Shown here: positions 43,250 through 53,469 of the stretch, one piece after another
Layout of the letters: each line of letters opens with the position of its first letter
Numbering within the stretch: position 1 is the stretch's first letter
Source of the DNA: DASRDU01 sp035652435
Lineage (GTDB): Bacteria; Acidobacteriota; Blastocatellia; RBC074
Assembly (NCBI GenBank): GCA_035652435.1
Contig: DASRDU010000075.1
Location: forward strand, 1-64,000
Direction: 5' to 3'
DNA length: 64,000 bases
Notes under the pieces: generated by a model
What the model saw: only the letters and a program-made list of their open reading frames with translations
The model's database searches: none
Told to the model about the DNA's origin: nothing
Translations under genes and position numbers: made by a program

Positions 43250-43391
43250 GTACTTTGTTAGACACCGCTTTCTAATTTCTGACTTCAAGGAAGCTGATCT
43301 AAACTATTGAATGATCTGGACTACTCCTCTCATAATCAGCGCTGACAAGATGCCGACCACGCGGGTGCTACTGGTGAACCCCTGTGTAACC

Positions 43392-43422
43392 TTGAACTTA
43401 GCGGATTGGTCTGTGTTATAGT
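43392..43422 (+). promoter_or_regulatory. Candidate promoter of the ZIP transporter gene
   Basis: TTGAAC at 43392-43397 and TATAGT at 43417-43422 with a 19-base spacer, about 70 bases before the start. The wide spacing suggests a weak or activator-dependent promoter. No zinc-responsive operator was recognised. Confidence 0.3.
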
Positions 43423-43493
43423 GGCGCCCGCTTTGAATATACCCAGACTTTACGTTTCCAGCTTCATTCCATGAAAGAGATCATCACGAGCAG

Positions 43494-44258
43494 ATGACCC
43501 CATTTATTCAACTGACCCTGTCTGGCCTGCTGGCCGCATCCGCGAATCTGCTTGGTGGCTTCCTGGTAACCAGAACAAAGCATTCCAGCCATCATCGCCT
43601 CAAGTACCTGGTGGCGTTGGGAGCCGGATTCATGCTGGCCGCCGTCATCATCGAAGTTATTCCTGCGACGACACAGATGTGGGGACTCCGTTCGGTCGAA
43701 GCAATGACCTGGCTGCTGGCCGGGTATCTGCTGATCCAGTTTGCCGAACACACCTTGGCGCCGCATTTTCACTTTGGCGAAGAAACACACGCTGAAGAAG
43801 TCCTGCGACAGGGCGCGGCAACCACGGCTGTAGTTGCGCTCTCGATCCACACCTTCTTTGACGGAGTCACCATCGCTTCGGGGAGTCTGACCAGCCTGCG
43901 TCTCGGCGTGCTGCTGTTCATCGCCGTGATGCTGCACAAGATTCCCGAGGGTTTTACCATCGCCTCAATCATGTTGGCTTCGGGCCACAGCCGCCGGGGC
44001 GCGTTGCAGGCGACCGCAGTGATCGCGCTGGCGACAGTGGCAGGAGTTTTACTGGTCGGAGTTTTATCGGTCACAACCTTCCACACCGCAGTCAGGTACG
44101 CCCTGCCCGTCTCAGCCGGGGTGACGCTCTACGTCGCCGCCTCTGACCTCATCCCGGAAGTCAACCGCGAGGGTGGCGCACGCACTTCACTAATGGTCTT
44201 TGCCGGGGTCGCGTTGTTTTATCTCACGCACCTGCTGCTGCACGAAGCATTCGAGTAA
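43494..44258 (+). CDS. ZIP-family divalent metal transporter
   Basis: A 254-residue integral membrane protein with about eight hydrophobic segments. The ZIP metal-site motifs in helices 4 and 5 are visible: SIHTFFDGVTIASG (His, Asp) and MLHKIPEGFTIAS (His, Pro-Glu-Gly). Between them and earlier helices lies the short His-rich loop HTLAPHFHFGEETH, a likely metal-gathering loop. ZIP proteins import Zn2+, Fe2+ or Mn2+ into the cytoplasm; specificity cannot be set. The gene stands alone between two control regions. Confidence 0.88.
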   Translation: MTPFIQLTLSGLLAASANLLGGFLVTRTKHSSHHRLKYLVALGAGFMLAAVIIEVIPATTQMWGLRSVEAMTWLLAGYLLIQFAEHTLAPHFHFGEETHAEEVLRQGAATTAVVALSIHTFFDGVTIASGSLTSLRLGVLLFIAVMLHKIPEGFTIASIMLASGHSRRGALQATAVIALATVAGVLLVGVLSVTTFHTAVRYALPVSAGVTLYVAASDLIPEVNREGGARTSLMVFAGVALFYLTHLLLHEAFE

Positions 44259-44307
44259 GCGTTGAGCGGCAGCGGTTTCTTCTTACCATCTGACACTTCC
44301 CTCCTCG

Positions 44308-44337
44308 TTGACTCGCTCTGTGACGCTCAACTATCAT
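44308..44337 (+). promoter_or_regulatory. Candidate promoter of the acyl-CoA mutase operon
   Basis: TTGACT at 44308-44313, an 18-base spacer and TATCAT at 44332-44337, about 70 bases before the mutase ATG. The spacing is within the normal range. No operator or cobalamin riboswitch was recognised in the short leader. Confidence 0.4.
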
Positions 44338-44409
44338 CGCTGCTTAACTGTACGAGGCGCGAAAAGTCAGAAGCCGCAGCCCGGATCAGATTCGCAAGGA
44401 GTGTAAGCA

Positions 44410-46116
<1,707 letters not shown>

Positions 46117-46128
46117 GTGGACACGACG

Positions 46129-46533
46129 ATGCCAGAAGCGAAGATCAGAGTGCTGCTTGCCAAACCCGGACTGGACGGCCATGACCGTGGAGTGAAGGTG
46201 ATCGCGCGCGCACTGCGCGACGCGGGAATGGAAGTAATCTACACCGGATTGCGCCAGACGCCGGAACAGATCGTCAGCGCGGCGCTGCAGGAAGATGTGC
46301 AGATCGTCGGGCTGTCAATTCTTTCCGGCGCGCATATGACTATCTTCCCACGGATTATGCAGCTGATGCGCGAACGTGGCATGGATGACGTGCTGCTCTT
46401 CGGCGGCGGGATCATTCCCGAAGAAGACATCCCGAAATTGAAGGAGGCCGGTGTCACTGAAATCTTCCTGCCCGGCACGTCAACCGAAGACATCATTAAA
46501 TTCATTCGCGAGAACGTCAAACCGCGAGAGTAA
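46129..46533 (+). CDS. icmB: B12-binding small subunit of the acyl-CoA mutase
   Basis: A 134-residue cobalamin-binding domain. The base-off/His-on motif is complete: Asp16, His18 and Gly21 in LDGHDRG, followed later by GLSILSGAH and FGGGIIPEEDIP, which form the nucleotide-tail pocket. It pairs with the large subunit directly upstream. ATG 46129 is preferred because AGGTGG lies 8 bases before it; a GTG right after the upstream stop (46117) is possible and adds four residues. The separate large/small arrangement matches IcmA/IcmB and archaeal mutases. Confidence 0.9.
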   Translation: MPEAKIRVLLAKPGLDGHDRGVKVIARALRDAGMEVIYTGLRQTPEQIVSAALQEDVQIVGLSILSGAHMTIFPRIMQLMRERGMDDVLLFGGGIIPEEDIPKLKEAGVTEIFLPGTSTEDIIKFIRENVKPRE

Positions 46534-46535
46534 TC

Positions 46536-47252
46536 GTGACAGGGCAACCCAGTACCATAGTTCTTGACCCCTCTCCTGACGGCCCCCGAATTTCAACCTC
46601 CGTGTCCAGCCATAATCCAACGCAACAAATCCTCGTCACTGAACGTAATCACTACGCCATCATCACGATCAATCGCGCGACACAAATGAATTCATTATCG
46701 TGGGCGACCCTCGAAGAAACAGCCGGGGCCATGTCGCGCTTGCGGGCGAATGAATTGATCAGAGCAATCATCGTGACCGGGGCCGGCGGCATCTTCTCTT
46801 CCGGCGCTGATCTGAATGAAATTACAGAAATCACACCGGTCACGGCTTTTGACTTTTCGCGGCGCGGGCAGGCGATTCTGAATCTATTCAGTTCGACCCG
46901 TCCGGGGGCGGCGAAAACGATTGCCGCGATTGACGGACATTGCATGGGCGGCGGGCTTGATCTGGCGCTGGCGTGTGACCTGCGATTCGCGACGCCGCGT
47001 TCGACGTTTGCGCATCCGGGGGCGAAACGTGGGATCATTACCGGCTGGGGCGGGACAGTCCGATTGCCCCGTCTGGTCGGGCGCGCCGAAGCGTTACGCC
47101 TGCTCGTCACGGGTGATCGCATTGACGCCCGGGAAGCGCTGCGCATCGGTCTGATCAACGAATTATGTGTGGACGCAACCGAGCGCGCCCGCGAATATTC
47201 AGACTCTTTAGCAAGGCATCCTGAAATCATTTCTCTGGAGAAAAAATCATGA
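46536..47252 (+). CDS. Crotonase-fold protein (enoyl-CoA hydratase family) lacking catalytic glutamates
   Basis: A 238-residue crotonase-superfamily protein. The CoA/oxyanion-hole features are present: FSSGADLNEI and AIDGHCMGGGLDLALACD. The two glutamates of true enoyl-CoA hydratase (Glu144 and Glu164 in rat) correspond to Asp142 and Gly162 here, so simple hydration is unlikely; isomerase, hydrolase or other crotonase chemistry is possible. The C-terminal helices are short compared with ~260-residue relatives. Start GTG 46536 is 2 bases after icmB; an internal GTG at 46602 is an alternative. Its stop overlaps the M16 gene (ATGA). Confidence 0.8.
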   Translation: MTGQPSTIVLDPSPDGPRISTSVSSHNPTQQILVTERNHYAIITINRATQMNSLSWATLEETAGAMSRLRANELIRAIIVTGAGGIFSSGADLNEITEITPVTAFDFSRRGQAILNLFSSTRPGAAKTIAAIDGHCMGGGLDLALACDLRFATPRSTFAHPGAKRGIITGWGGTVRLPRLVGRAEALRLLVTGDRIDAREALRIGLINELCVDATERAREYSDSLARHPEIISLEKKS

Positions 47253-50014
47253 GAATCCTGAAGCTGGCATTCATCTGCTCTCTTACTTTCTGCCCGCTCC
47301 TCGGCGCGTCGGGAACGGGCTTGGGTCAGACTGCGCTGCCGAAAGGCGTCGAGCGCGTGACTACGGTCGAAGGCATCACCGAATACCGGTTGCCGAACGG
47401 CCTGCGCGTGCTGCTCTTCCCCGACCAGTCGAAGCAAACAGTCACCGTCAACGTCACTTACCTGGTTGGCTCAAAGCATGAGAATTACGGCGAGACCGGC
47501 ATGGCGCACCTGCTTGAACACCTCATGTTCAAAGGCTCGGCAAAGCATCCGAGCATCACGAAGGAGATGGAATCGCGGGGCGCGCAATATAACGGCTCGA
47601 CCTGGTACGACCGCACCAACTATTTCGAGAGCCTCACCTCATCCGAAGACAATCTCAGGTGGGCGCTGGAACTCGAAGCCGACCGCATGGTCAAAGCCGA
47701 CATCGCCAAAAAAGACCTGGACAGCGAGATGACCGTCGTGCGCAACGAATTCGAGGCCGGCGAGAACAGCCCCGACGACATTCTGACCGAGCGCATATTC
47801 TCCACCGCATACCTCTGGCACAACTACGGCAAGTCCACCATCGGCGCTCGCTCCGACATCGAGAACGTGCCGATTGAGCGATTGCAGGCTTTCTACCGGG
47901 CGCACTACCAGCCGGACAACGCCGTGCTGCTCGTGGCCGGCAAGTTCGATGAGGCGAAGACGCTCGAACTGATCAACCAGAACTTCGCGTCAATCCCGAA
48001 GCCGACGCGCGTGCTGCCGAAGATTTACACAGAAGAACCGACGCAGGACGGCGAGCGGGCGGTGACACTGCGGCGCACGGGCGACGTGCAGGTGGTGGCC
48101 GCGGCCTATCACATCCCGGCGGGTTCTCACCCGGACGCGGCGGCTGTCAGGGTGCTGTCGCAGCTTCTCGCTGATAAGCCTTCGGGTCGCCTGTACAAGG
48201 CGCTGGTGGAAACCAAAAAGGCCACTGATGTCTTCGACTCCACATACATCTTCGGCGACCCGAGCCTGATGATCCTTGGCGCACAGGTGCGGCAGGAAGC
48301 TTCGCTCGACGCGGCGCGCGACACCCTGTTGCAAGTTGTCGAGGAGGTCACGAAGAATCCGCCGACTAAAGAGGAAGTCGAGCGCGCCCGCACCCGGCTG
48401 CTCAAGCAGATCGAACTCAACCTCAATGCTTCCGACCGGGTCGGCGTCGAGTTGAGCGAATGGCTCGGGATGGGCGACTGGCGGCTGCTGTTTCTGAATC
48501 GCGACCGCCTGCGCAAGGTCACGCCTGAAGATGTGCAGCAGGTCGCGGCCAGATACCTCAAGCAGTCGAATCGCACGCTCGGCCTCTTCATCCCGACGGC
48601 GAAGCCGGATCGCGCCGAGATCCCGCCGACGCCGGACGTGCTGGCGCTGGTCAAGGACTACAAGGGCGATGCGGCGATTGCCGCTGGCGAAGCCTTCGAC
48701 CCTTCGCCGGCCAATATTGACGCGCGCACGGTTCGCAATGCCACGCCGGGCGGGATCAAACTGGCGCTCCTGCCGAAGAAGACTCGAGGCAACGTGGTCG
48801 TCGCCAACCTGACGCTGCGCTTCGGCAGCGAAAAGAGCCTGATGAATCGCGCGTCCGCCGCGCAGATGGCCGGGCGGATGCTGATGCGCGGCACGACCAG
48901 GCACACGCGCCAGCAGATTCAGGATGAATTCGACCGCCTGAAGGCCCGCGTCAGCGTCTCCGGTGGCACGACTTCGGCCAACGCTTCGATTGAAACGACG
49001 CGCGAAAACCTGCCCGCCGTGATGAAACTGGTCGCGGAAATTCTGCGCGAGCCTTCCTTCCCGGAGAGCGAGTTCGAGCAGCTCAAACAGCAGCAGCTCG
49101 CGGCCATCGAAGAGCAGCGCACCGACCCGCAGGCGCTCGGCTTCATCACTTTCAGCCGCCACCTCAACCCGTACGACAAAGACGATCCGCGTTACACGCC
49201 GACGCCGGATGAATCACTCGCCAGAGTGAAGGCCGTCGCGCTCGACGAGGTGAAGAAGTTTTACTCCGACTTCTACGGCGCGCAGAACGGCGAACTGGCC
49301 GTGGTCGGCGACTTCGACGACAAGGAAATAGCGAAGCTGACTGGCGAGTTGTTTGGCAGCTGGAAGAGCAATCAGCCTTATGGACGGCTCGTCAGCGTCT
49401 ACAAGGACATTGCCCCGGTCAACCAGTCAGTCGAAACGCCGGACAAGGCCAACGCCGTTTTCATCGCCGGGATGAACCTGAACATCCGTGACGACGACCC
49501 GGATTACGCGGCGCTCGAACTCGGCAACTGGATGCTCGGCGGCAGCGGCCTCAGTTCACGACTCGCGGCGCGCATCCGCGGCAAGGAAGGGCTCAGCTAC
49601 GGCGTCGGGTCATTCACTCAGGCCAGCCCGCTCGACAAGAGCGGTTCCTTCACCGGCTTTGCCATCTACGCGCCGCAGAACGTGACGAAGCTCGAAGCCG
49701 CGTTCAGGGAAGAGATCGCCCGCGTGCTGAAGGAGGGCTTCACCGCTGAAGAGATCGCGCTGGGCAAGTCCGGCTGGCTGCAGGACCGTCAGGTGACGCG
49801 CTCACAGGACTCGGCACTGGTTCGCCAGCTCAGCTCATACGCTTTCCTCGACCGCTCGCTGGCGTGGGACGCCGAGCTTGAGAAAAAAGTTCAGGCCCTC
49901 ACGCCTGAGCAGATCGTGGCGGCCCTGCGGAAGTTCATTGACCCGGCAAAGATCACGATCATCAAGGCCGGTGATTTTGCGAAGGCTGGCGCGGCGAAAC
50001 CCGCGACCAATTGA
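47249..50014 (+). CDS. Exported double-domain M16 zinc protease
   Basis: A 921-residue secreted protease made of two M16 halves in one chain. A signal peptide (about 1-27) is followed by the catalytic half with His87, Glu90 and His91 in HLLEHLMFKG, and the second glutamate in the ELEADRM region. The second half (from about 490) has no HxxEH and acts as the non-catalytic lobe. The domain order resembles PqqL and bacterial periplasmic M16 enzymes that degrade small peptides. Translation is coupled to the crotonase gene by an ATGA overlap. It is unrelated in layout to the two-gene M16 pair at 11.7-14.3 kb. Confidence 0.9.
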   Translation: MRILKLAFICSLTFCPLLGASGTGLGQTALPKGVERVTTVEGITEYRLPNGLRVLLFPDQSKQTVTVNVTYLVGSKHENYGETGMAHLLEHLMFKGSAKHPSITKEMESRGAQYNGSTWYDRTNYFESLTSSEDNLRWALELEADRMVKADIAKKDLDSEMTVVRNEFEAGENSPDDILTERIFSTAYLWHNYGKSTIGARSDIENVPIERLQAFYRAHYQPDNAVLLVAGKFDEAKTLELINQNFASIPKPTRVLPKIYTEEPTQDGERAVTLRRTGDVQVVAAAYHIPAGSHPDAAAVRVLSQLLADKPSGRLYKALVETKKATDVFDSTYIFGDPSLMILGAQVRQEASLDAARDTLLQVVEEVTKNPPTKEEVERARTRLLKQIELNLNASDRVGVELSEWLGMGDWRLLFLNRDRLRKVTPEDVQQVAARYLKQSNRTLGLFIPTAKPDRAEIPPTPDVLALVKDYKGDAAIAAGEAFDPSPANIDARTVRNATPGGIKLALLPKKTRGNVVVANLTLRFGSEKSLMNRASAAQMAGRMLMRGTTRHTRQQIQDEFDRLKARVSVSGGTTSANASIETTRENLPAVMKLVAEILREPSFPESEFEQLKQQQLAAIEEQRTDPQALGFITFSRHLNPYDKDDPRYTPTPDESLARVKAVALDEVKKFYSDFYGAQNGELAVVGDFDDKEIAKLTGELFGSWKSNQPYGRLVSVYKDIAPVNQSVETPDKANAVFIAGMNLNIRDDDPDYAALELGNWMLGGSGLSSRLAARIRGKEGLSYGVGSFTQASPLDKSGSFTGFAIYAPQNVTKLEAAFREEIARVLKEGFTAEEIALGKSGWLQDRQVTRSQDSALVRQLSSYAFLDRSLAWDAELEKKVQALTPEQIVAALRKFIDPAKITIIKAGDFAKAGAAKPATN

Positions 50015-50033
50015 AAGCCGCTTTTACCTTTTG

Positions 50034-50075
50034 AGGCATCAATGCGCCGCCCGATCAGGTGGCGCATTGATGCCT
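50034..50075 (+). terminator. 15-bp perfect hairpin between the M16 gene and comF
   Basis: AGGCATCAATGCGCC (50034-50048) and GGCGCATTGATGCCT (50061-50075) form a perfect stem with a 12-base loop, 20 bases after the M16 stop. Only short T runs follow, so termination would be weak or factor-assisted. It covers an in-frame ATG at 50042, which argues that comF starts farther downstream. Confidence 0.55.
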
Positions 50076-50095
50076 TTCAACTTTACTGCCGCTTC

Positions 50096-50872
50096 ATGCT
50101 GAAAGCATCTTCACCCGCAATGAGAGCAATTACCGGAATGCGCGACGCCTCTCTCGCACTGCTTTATCCGCGAGAATGCCGCGTCTGCGGGGCGCCGGTT
50201 GAATCGTGGCGTGACGGCGTGGCCTGCGCGCAATGCTGGCAGAATCTCGATGAGGCGTGTCGCTCGTCCGGCTTTTGCTCGAAGTGCGGTTTGCTGCTGC
50301 CGGCGCTGCCTGCTCACCCGAATCTGACTGAACGCCGCTGCGGGCGCTGTGATGAAATGTCCTTCACCTGCGCCCGATCCTGCGGGGCCTATGAAGGCGC
50401 GCTGCGTGAAAGCGTCATCTGGCTCAAGGAGCGTCCGCAGCTTGCTCCGCGCCTGCGCGAACTGCTGCATTCAGCTTTTGTCGCCATCACTGGAATTCAG
50501 GCAGTTGAATCAATCATTCCCGTTCCGCTTCACCCGCGGCGTCAGCAGTCACGCGGCTTCAATCAGGCGGAAGTGATCGCGCGTGCGCTGTCGGCAGCAA
50601 CCGGGCCTGACGTTGACGCGGCGAGTCTGATTCGCCGTAAGGAAACAGACCTTCATCGCGCCGGGATGGACAGTGCTGCACGCGCGAAGTCGTTGCAAAA
50701 TGCCTTCGAGGTGCGCGCCCCGCGGTTGATCGAAAATTGCGCTGTGCTTGTCGTTGATGACGTAATGACTACTGGCTCGACTCTGCATGAAATCGCCGAC
50801 ACGCTCCTGGCCGGAGGCGCGCGCGCGGTCAGCGTGCTGACGATTGCCCGCGCCGTCAGCCTGTTTCACTGA
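50096..50872 (+). CDS. comF: ComF family phosphoribosyltransferase-like protein
   Basis: ComF proteins combine an N-terminal zinc finger with a type I phosphoribosyltransferase fold and are needed for DNA uptake in competent bacteria. Seen: cysteine pairs CRVCG, CAQC, CSKCG and CGRC near the N-terminus, the helix motif HPRRQQSRGFNQAEVIARA, and the PRPP loop VLVVDDVMTTGSTLHE near the C-terminus. The start is uncertain: ATG 50096, 50120 or 50138 are possible, none with a clear ribosome binding site; 50042 lies in a hairpin. No other competence genes are adjacent, although a ComEC-like MBL protein lies at 2.9 kb. Confidence 0.85.
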   Translation: MLKASSPAMRAITGMRDASLALLYPRECRVCGAPVESWRDGVACAQCWQNLDEACRSSGFCSKCGLLLPALPAHPNLTERRCGRCDEMSFTCARSCGAYEGALRESVIWLKERPQLAPRLRELLHSAFVAITGIQAVESIIPVPLHPRRQQSRGFNQAEVIARALSAATGPDVDAASLIRRKETDLHRAGMDSAARAKSLQNAFEVRAPRLIENCAVLVVDDVMTTGSTLHEIADTLLAGGARAVSVLTIARAVSLFH

Positions 50873-51074
50873 CCCCCGCGCGGCGCGCATTATTCGTTGA
50901 GCCGGCATAGTGTTTAGCATTACCGTCATCCGCTTTTCTGAAACCGCTTGCTAACCTGCCTCCCGGCTGAGTAACATGCCCAGCGCCTGCTACCCTGACT
51001 GACTGATTCCTTACCATGAATTTGAGGTGGCTGCTTCATCAACTGAATCCAGCGCAAAAGAGTCCTGATGTGTG

Positions 51075-51103
51075 TTGGGCGGATTTTCACTATAAGGTTA
51101 TAG
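51075..51103 (+). promoter_or_regulatory. Candidate promoter giving a leaderless mreB mRNA
   Basis: TTGGGC at 51075-51080, a 17-base spacer and TTATAG at 51098-51103. The expected transcription start falls at about 51110, the A of the mreB ATG. No good Shine-Dalgarno is found close to that ATG (only AAGG at 51094-51097, 12 bases away), which fits leaderless translation. The -35 is weak. Confidence 0.3.
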
Positions 51104-51109
51104 CCGATT

Positions 51110-52138
51110 ATGAAGATTCCTTCGCTGCGGAGCCTGGTTACTGACGACCTGGCGGTTGATCTCGGGACCTCGCGCACTCGCGTGTTCGCGCGGGGGCGCG
51201 GGATCGTCGTCAACGAGCCTTCACTGCTGGCTTACGACACCCCGTCGCGCGAGGTGGTCGCCGTCGGGATGGAGGCGCTCGAACTCGAAGGCCGCTCGTC
51301 GGAGGACATCCAGATCTTCAGCCCGATGCAGGACGGCGTGGTCGCGGATTCGACCTTCGCCGGCAAGCTGCTGGAAAGTTACATCCGCAAGGCGCGCGAC
51401 GGGCGCTCGCACCTCTCGCGCCGCGTGCTGATTTCGGTGCAGTCCGACGCGACCGACATCGAATATTACGCGCTGCGTTACGCGGCGAAGGAAGCCGGGG
51501 TCAACAACATTCACTTCATCAACAAGGGTCTGGCCGCGACGCTCGGCGCGGGCTTCGACCCGACTGATCAGCGCGCCACGCTCGTGGTTGACGTGGGTTC
51601 GGGCACGACCACGATGGCGGCCATGGTTCACGACCACCTGATCTTTTCGCGGACGCTGCGCGTCGGGGGCAATGATCTGGATGCGGCGCTGGCTTCGATG
51701 ATCAAATACAACCACAACCTGCAGGTCGGGCCGCGCACCGCCGAGCGCGTGAAGATCGAACTGGGTTGCGCGGTGCCGACCGACCGCGAACAGACGACGA
51801 TGGTCAAGGGCCGCAGCACCGTGACCGGCGCGCCGGAGATGGCCGTCGTCAACACCATCGAGATTCACGAGGCCATCGAATCGGTCGTCGCCCGCATCAT
51901 CAAGGGTGTGCAGGACGCGCTCGAAGCGCTGCCGCCGGAGGCTTCCGGCGACATTTATGATCGCGGCATGGTGCTGGCCGGTGGCGGGGCGCTGCTGGCT
52001 GGGTTCGATGAACGGTTGTCGCGGGAAACTGAACTGGCCGTGACTCTGGCCGAGAGCCCGGCGCGCGCGGTGATCCGGGGCTTGGGGACGCTCTTTGAAG
52101 ATCCGCTCCGGCTCAGGAAAGTGATTCAATCACGCTGA
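51110..52138 (+). CDS. mreB: MreB-like actin homologue (rod-shape protein)
   Basis: A 342-residue bacterial actin that polymerises under the membrane and positions the elongation machinery. The phosphate and adenosine motifs are clear: LAVDLGTSRTRVFARGRG (phosphate 1), VVDVGSGTTTMAAM (phosphate 2) and GMVLAGGGALLAGFDERL. The order of secondary elements and length match MreB. mreC, mreD and rodA do not follow, and the next gene is an HNH endonuclease, so this may be a stand-alone paralogue. The N-terminal amphipathic sequence MKIPSLRSLV is a plausible membrane anchor. Confidence 0.9.
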   Translation: MKIPSLRSLVTDDLAVDLGTSRTRVFARGRGIVVNEPSLLAYDTPSREVVAVGMEALELEGRSSEDIQIFSPMQDGVVADSTFAGKLLESYIRKARDGRSHLSRRVLISVQSDATDIEYYALRYAAKEAGVNNIHFINKGLAATLGAGFDPTDQRATLVVDVGSGTTTMAAMVHDHLIFSRTLRVGGNDLDAALASMIKYNHNLQVGPRTAERVKIELGCAVPTDREQTTMVKGRSTVTGAPEMAVVNTIEIHEAIESVVARIIKGVQDALEALPPEASGDIYDRGMVLAGGGALLAGFDERLSRETELAVTLAESPARAVIRGLGTLFEDPLRLRKVIQSR

Positions 52139-52453
52139 AAGCGACCTGCTGTTTCGGCTTCACAACTTTTTAACTTGAAACTTCCCGGCGTCAATTTTAC
52201 ACTTACCCGGTGTAATTGTTCGAGATTCATTGCAATTTACGAGGTGTAATCTTCTCCAGACCGACGTTCGCGATTGACCATTCTCAGCTTCGCCCGCTCA
52301 TCAGGCGCACCGCTTCCGCGCCACACTCTGCTGCGCTCTTAATAACTACCGGGAAAGCTGGCTCTGCTCTGCTGATCCTGCTCGGCCGGCCGCTGATTCA
52401 TTTTCGATCCATCCAGCCAATCATCAAATCTGTTTTCAGCGAGAGGTTTGTTT
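52139..52453. other. Intergenic region upstream of the HNH gene
   Basis: A 315-base gap that contains a pair of repeated TTACnnGGTGTAAT words (listed separately) about 200 bases before the HNH start. No tRNA, terminator with T-run or coding frame with a ribosome binding site was found in the remainder. Confidence 0.5.
52203..52250. promoter_or_regulatory. Candidate operator pair TTACnnGGTGTAAT
   Basis: Two copies of the same 14-base word, TTACCCGGTGTAAT (52203-52216) and TTACGAGGTGTAAT (52237-52250), start 34 bases apart. Each has dyad symmetry TTAC-N5-GTAA. A TTACAC just before the first copy extends its dyad. Paired dyads at about three helical turns are typical of dimeric repressor sites; BlaI/MecI-like operators also use TACA/TGTA halves. 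The regulator is unknown. Confidence 0.4.
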
Positions 52454-52963
52454 ATGACTGACCGGGTTCTTGTTCTCAATTCGACTTACGAGCCGATCAA
52501 CGTCTGCACGACGCGGCGCGCGATTGTCCTGATCCTGAAAGGCATCGCCCGCGCCGAAGAGCGGAGCGAGCGCCTGTTTCATTCCGCGCGTGCTGCGATC
52601 CCGGCCCCGTCAGTCATCCGCCTGACCGAATACGTCCACATCCCGTTCGAGCGCAAGAGCCTGTCGCGCAAAAATATTCTGCTGCGCGACCACAACACCT
52701 GCCAGTACTGCACCCGCATCCTCCCGCCCTCCGAACTGACGCTGGATCACGTGATCCCGAAATCGCGCGGCGGGAATTCCAACTGGGACAACCTGGTCGC
52801 CTGCTGCAAACGCTGCAACAACCGCAAGGGTAACTCGCTGCCGGATGAAGCCGGGATGAAACTGATGAAGCGCCCGCAGGCGTTCAGCCTCCATGTCAAC
52901 CGCCAGATCATGCGTTACCTCGGGCGCAGCGATGCGACGTGGCGCAAGTACCTGTTTTATTGA
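52454..52963 (+). CDS. HNH endonuclease family protein
   Basis: A 169-residue single-domain HNH nuclease. The motif is intact: zinc pairs CQYC and CKRC, LTLDHVIPKSRGG with the catalytic His, and the closing NNRKGN. The N-terminal VLVLNSTYEPINVCTTRRAIVLIL is the conserved lead-in of a widespread bacterial HNH subfamily found outside restriction loci. Its biological role is not established. ATG 52454 follows GAGAGG by 7 bases; an in-frame TTG at 52448 is not preferred. The next gene starts 7 bases after its stop, so the two are likely co-transcribed. Confidence 0.88.
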   Translation: MTDRVLVLNSTYEPINVCTTRRAIVLILKGIARAEERSERLFHSARAAIPAPSVIRLTEYVHIPFERKSLSRKNILLRDHNTCQYCTRILPPSELTLDHVIPKSRGGNSNWDNLVACCKRCNNRKGNSLPDEAGMKLMKRPQAFSLHVNRQIMRYLGRSDATWRKYLFY

Positions 52964-52970
52964 GTGCGGG

Positions 52971-53285
52971 ATGATCGAACGGCAGTACCTTTATCTCACG
53001 ACCGCCGGGCGCCGGAGCAGGCTCCCCCGCGAAATCGAAATCTGGTTCACGACGCTCGCCGGGAATTATTACCTGATCGCCGAACGCCGTGAACGGGCGC
53101 ACTGGGTTCAGAACATCCTGCACGACCCCCACGTTTCATTTCTCGTCGGCAATCAGTCATTCACCGGCACGGCCCGCGTTGTTGACGAGGCGCATGAGCC
53201 GGAACTCTGGCATGAGGTGCGGAAACTTTCCGACGGCAAGTACGGCTGGAGTGACGGGCTGGTGGTTGAGCTGATGCCCGAATGA
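52971..53285 (+). CDS. Small split-barrel nitroreductase/flavin-type protein
   Basis: A 104-residue protein of the deazaflavin-dependent nitroreductase (DUF385) or FMN-binding split-barrel type. The pattern YLYLTTAGRRSRLPREIEIWF, then NYYLIAERRERAHWVQNIL and VSFLVGNQSFTGTARVV, matches members that bind F420 or FMN. The choice of cofactor cannot be told from sequence. The start at ATG 52971 is set by family alignment; a longer frame from 52893 overlaps the HNH gene. Role unknown. Confidence 0.75.
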   Translation: MIERQYLYLTTAGRRSRLPREIEIWFTTLAGNYYLIAERRERAHWVQNILHDPHVSFLVGNQSFTGTARVVDEAHEPELWHEVRKLSDGKYGWSDGLVVELMPE

Positions 53286-53469
53286 AGTTTACAAGACCGC
53301 CTCAGACAGGCCACAATATCGCCCCACACAGAAAAGGCCGTCCCGCCGACGATTTCCTCCGAATCTTCTGTGTTCGCGGCTTTGGGATGTTAGTCCGCAA
53401 AGCAGACCATCAACGAATAACTCTGACGCCATCGGTTGATCGAGGCCCTTATTAATTCCTGGAGATGTT

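Larger units (their letters stand above)
43031..43493. other. Divergent control region between mraZ and the ZIP transporter
   Basis: This 463-base region has no credible gene. It holds the dcw promoter, the MraZ operator, an attenuator-like hairpin and a 10-bp leader stem-loop on the minus strand, and a weaker promoter toward the ZIP gene on the plus strand. These are listed separately. Confidence 0.6.

Noticed and set aside
51016..51144. 42-codon plus-strand frame starting MNLRWLLHQL upstream of mreB
   Set aside because: It overlaps the mreB start in another frame, has no Shine-Dalgarno and no known relative. Probably chance.
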